In this document: positions 5,996 through 6,922 of the stretch, one piece after another
Layout of the letters: each line of letters opens with the position of its first letter
How positions within the stretch are numbered: position 1 is the stretch's first letter
Source of the DNA: Desulfamplus sp.
Lineage (GTDB): Bacteria; Desulfobacterota; Desulfobacteria; Desulfobacterales; Desulfobacteraceae
Direction: 5' to 3'
Assembly (NCBI GenBank): GCA_015232935.1
Contig: JADFYT010000124.1
Span: 1-6,922, forward strand
Length of the DNA stretch: 6,922 nt
Position numbers and translations under genes: made by a program
Notes under the pieces: model-generated
Seen by the model: only the letters and a program-made list of their open reading frames with translations
Database searches by the model: none
What the model was told of the DNA's origin: nothing

Positions 5996-6922
5996 ATGGT
6001 TGCTCAGATAATCAGTGAAAATGATCTTTTACCCTATTCTGCCTCACAGCTTCCTCCAGGGCCATATCTTGTGTTTGCACCTCACCCTGATGATGAAACT
6101 CTTGGAATGGGAGGCACCATCGCCCTTGCCATCAGCAAAGGGATTGCTGTGCATGTGGTGTTTGTGACCAATGGTGATATGGGCGGCAATCCTGACATTA
6201 GAAGGGATGAGGCTATGGAGGCTGCGGATATTCTGGGTATTGACAAAATATTTCACCTTGGCATTGGGGACAGAAAGGTTTTTTCTCAAATGCTTCCCGA
6301 ATCCTTTCTGGATGAAATCATCACTGAAACAGAGCCAAATACCATCTTTCTTCCCTCATTCCAGGAGATCCATCCTGACCACAGGGCAACCACTCACAAG
6401 CTCCTGACTTTTCTGGAAAAGAGGGCGTATCGTTTTGAGCTTTGGTTTTATGAACTGAACAGACAGGGAGAGATCAACAGGCTGATTGATATCTCCTCAG
6501 TGCTTGATGTAAAGGAATCCGCGATAGAATGCTATGCCAGTCAGCTTGAACAGCTTGATTATAAATTGCACGCACTTTGCCTTAACTCGATGCGAAGCAT
6601 TACTCTTGCAAGAGATATTGAGTATGCAGAGGGCTTCTGGTGCCATGATGCAGGCAAGTCCATTTCACCTGAAAAGTACTATTTCAGCCAGGTTTTAAAG
6701 TATATTTCACCTTCTCAGAAAGTGATATGGGCAGATGCAGCGTCAGCAAATGACAATAAGGCAATTGCCGATAAAAAATCTTTTATTGCACCAGCATATA
6801 GCAATCAATTAAGACGATTAAGAGATAAAGTAAACAATCAGGCTGCCACGCTTCTAAGCTACTTCAAATTATCAACTGAACTTGCAAAGCATATCAATGA
6901 AAAGACAGATGAGGTAAGGTCA
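5996..6922 (+). CDS. PIG-L/LmbE family de-N-acetylase with C-terminal extension, 3'-truncated by window edge
   Basis: The frame is open from ATG 5996 to the window end (309 codons). An in-frame TAA at 5993-5995 fixes this as the first possible start, and GGAG (5980-5983) lies 12 bases upstream. The PIG-L zinc-site motif H-P-D-D-E is at residues 30-34 (F-A-P-H-P-D-D-E-T-L-G-M-G-G), and the second motif H-P-D-H is at 126-129. V-V-F-V-T-N-G-D and R-R-D-E-A-M-E-A-A-D-I-L-G are typical connecting elements. Members remove N-acetyl groups from GlcNAc-type sugars using Zn2+, in the cytoplasm or on the cytoplasmic face. The catalytic domain should end near residue 225. About 85 further residues are present, with a K/R/Q/E-rich, probably helical stretch (about 270-309), so the gene may continue into a second domain. 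It sits 63 bp after the ABC permease. Deacetylation of a sugar in the exported glycan, perhaps making the amine acted on by the GNAT protein, is inference. Confidence 0.9.
   Translation, partial: MVAQIISENDLLPYSASQLPPGPYLVFAPHPDDETLGMGGTIALAISKGIAVHVVFVTNGDMGGNPDIRRDEAMEAADILGIDKIFHLGIGDRKVFSQMLPESFLDEIITETEPNTIFLPSFQEIHPDHRATTHKLLTFLEKRAYRFELWFYELNRQGEINRLIDISSVLDVKESAIECYASQLEQLDYKLHALCLNSMRSITLARDIEYAEGFWCHDAGKSISPEKYYFSQVLKYISPSQKVIWADAASANDNKAIADKKSFIAPAYSNQLRRLRDKVNNQAATLLSYFKLSTELAKHINEKTDEVRS

Overview
The window is a single-strand gene cluster. All seven supported genes lie on the + strand, with short gaps or a small overlap between them. The content (a LpxL-type acyltransferase, an ABC-2 exporter of the polysaccharide class, a PIG-L/LmbE de-N-acetylase, a GNAT protein, a SAM methyltransferase and two radical SAM/SPASM proteins) points to a surface glycan or glycolipid locus (O-antigen, capsule or similar) in a Gram-negative bacterium. 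DNA is moderately AT-rich by eye. Radical SAM/SPASM enzymes inside such a locus, beside a methyltransferase of the D-V-G-G-G-x-N-P-F type, resemble loci of anaerobic Desulfobacterota (deltaproteobacteria). That taxonomic guess is inference from gene style and has low confidence.

Layout: (1) 3-728, 3' part of a radical SAM/SPASM protein cut by the window edge; (2) 754-1659, LPLAT/LpxL-like acyltransferase; (3) 1698-2735, class I SAM methyltransferase with a TTG start and a basic hydrophobic tail; (4) 2744-3853 (possibly from GTG 2732), a second, complete radical SAM/SPASM protein carrying three 33-bp tandem repeats; (5) 3980-5032, GNAT-fold protein; (6) 5123-5932, Wzm/KpsM/TagG-type ABC-2 permease; (7) 5996 to the window end, PIG-L deacetylase with a C-terminal extension that runs off the window. 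The two larger gaps (3854-3979 and 5033-5122) each hold a small inverted repeat and no gene. No RNA gene, CRISPR array, insertion sequence or attachment site was seen.

Working model (inference): sugars or lipids of a surface glycan are built and decorated by the radical SAM, methyltransferase, GNAT and PIG-L enzymes. The LPLAT acylates a lipid or sugar carrier, and the product is exported through the ABC-2 permease. The ATPase partner of that permease is not within the window. The least ordinary features are in-frame tandem repeats in both radical SAM genes, an acyltransferase whose active-site acid is one residue out of register, a GNAT lacking the usual glycines of the acetyl-CoA loop, and a methyltransferase with a probable membrane-binding tail.
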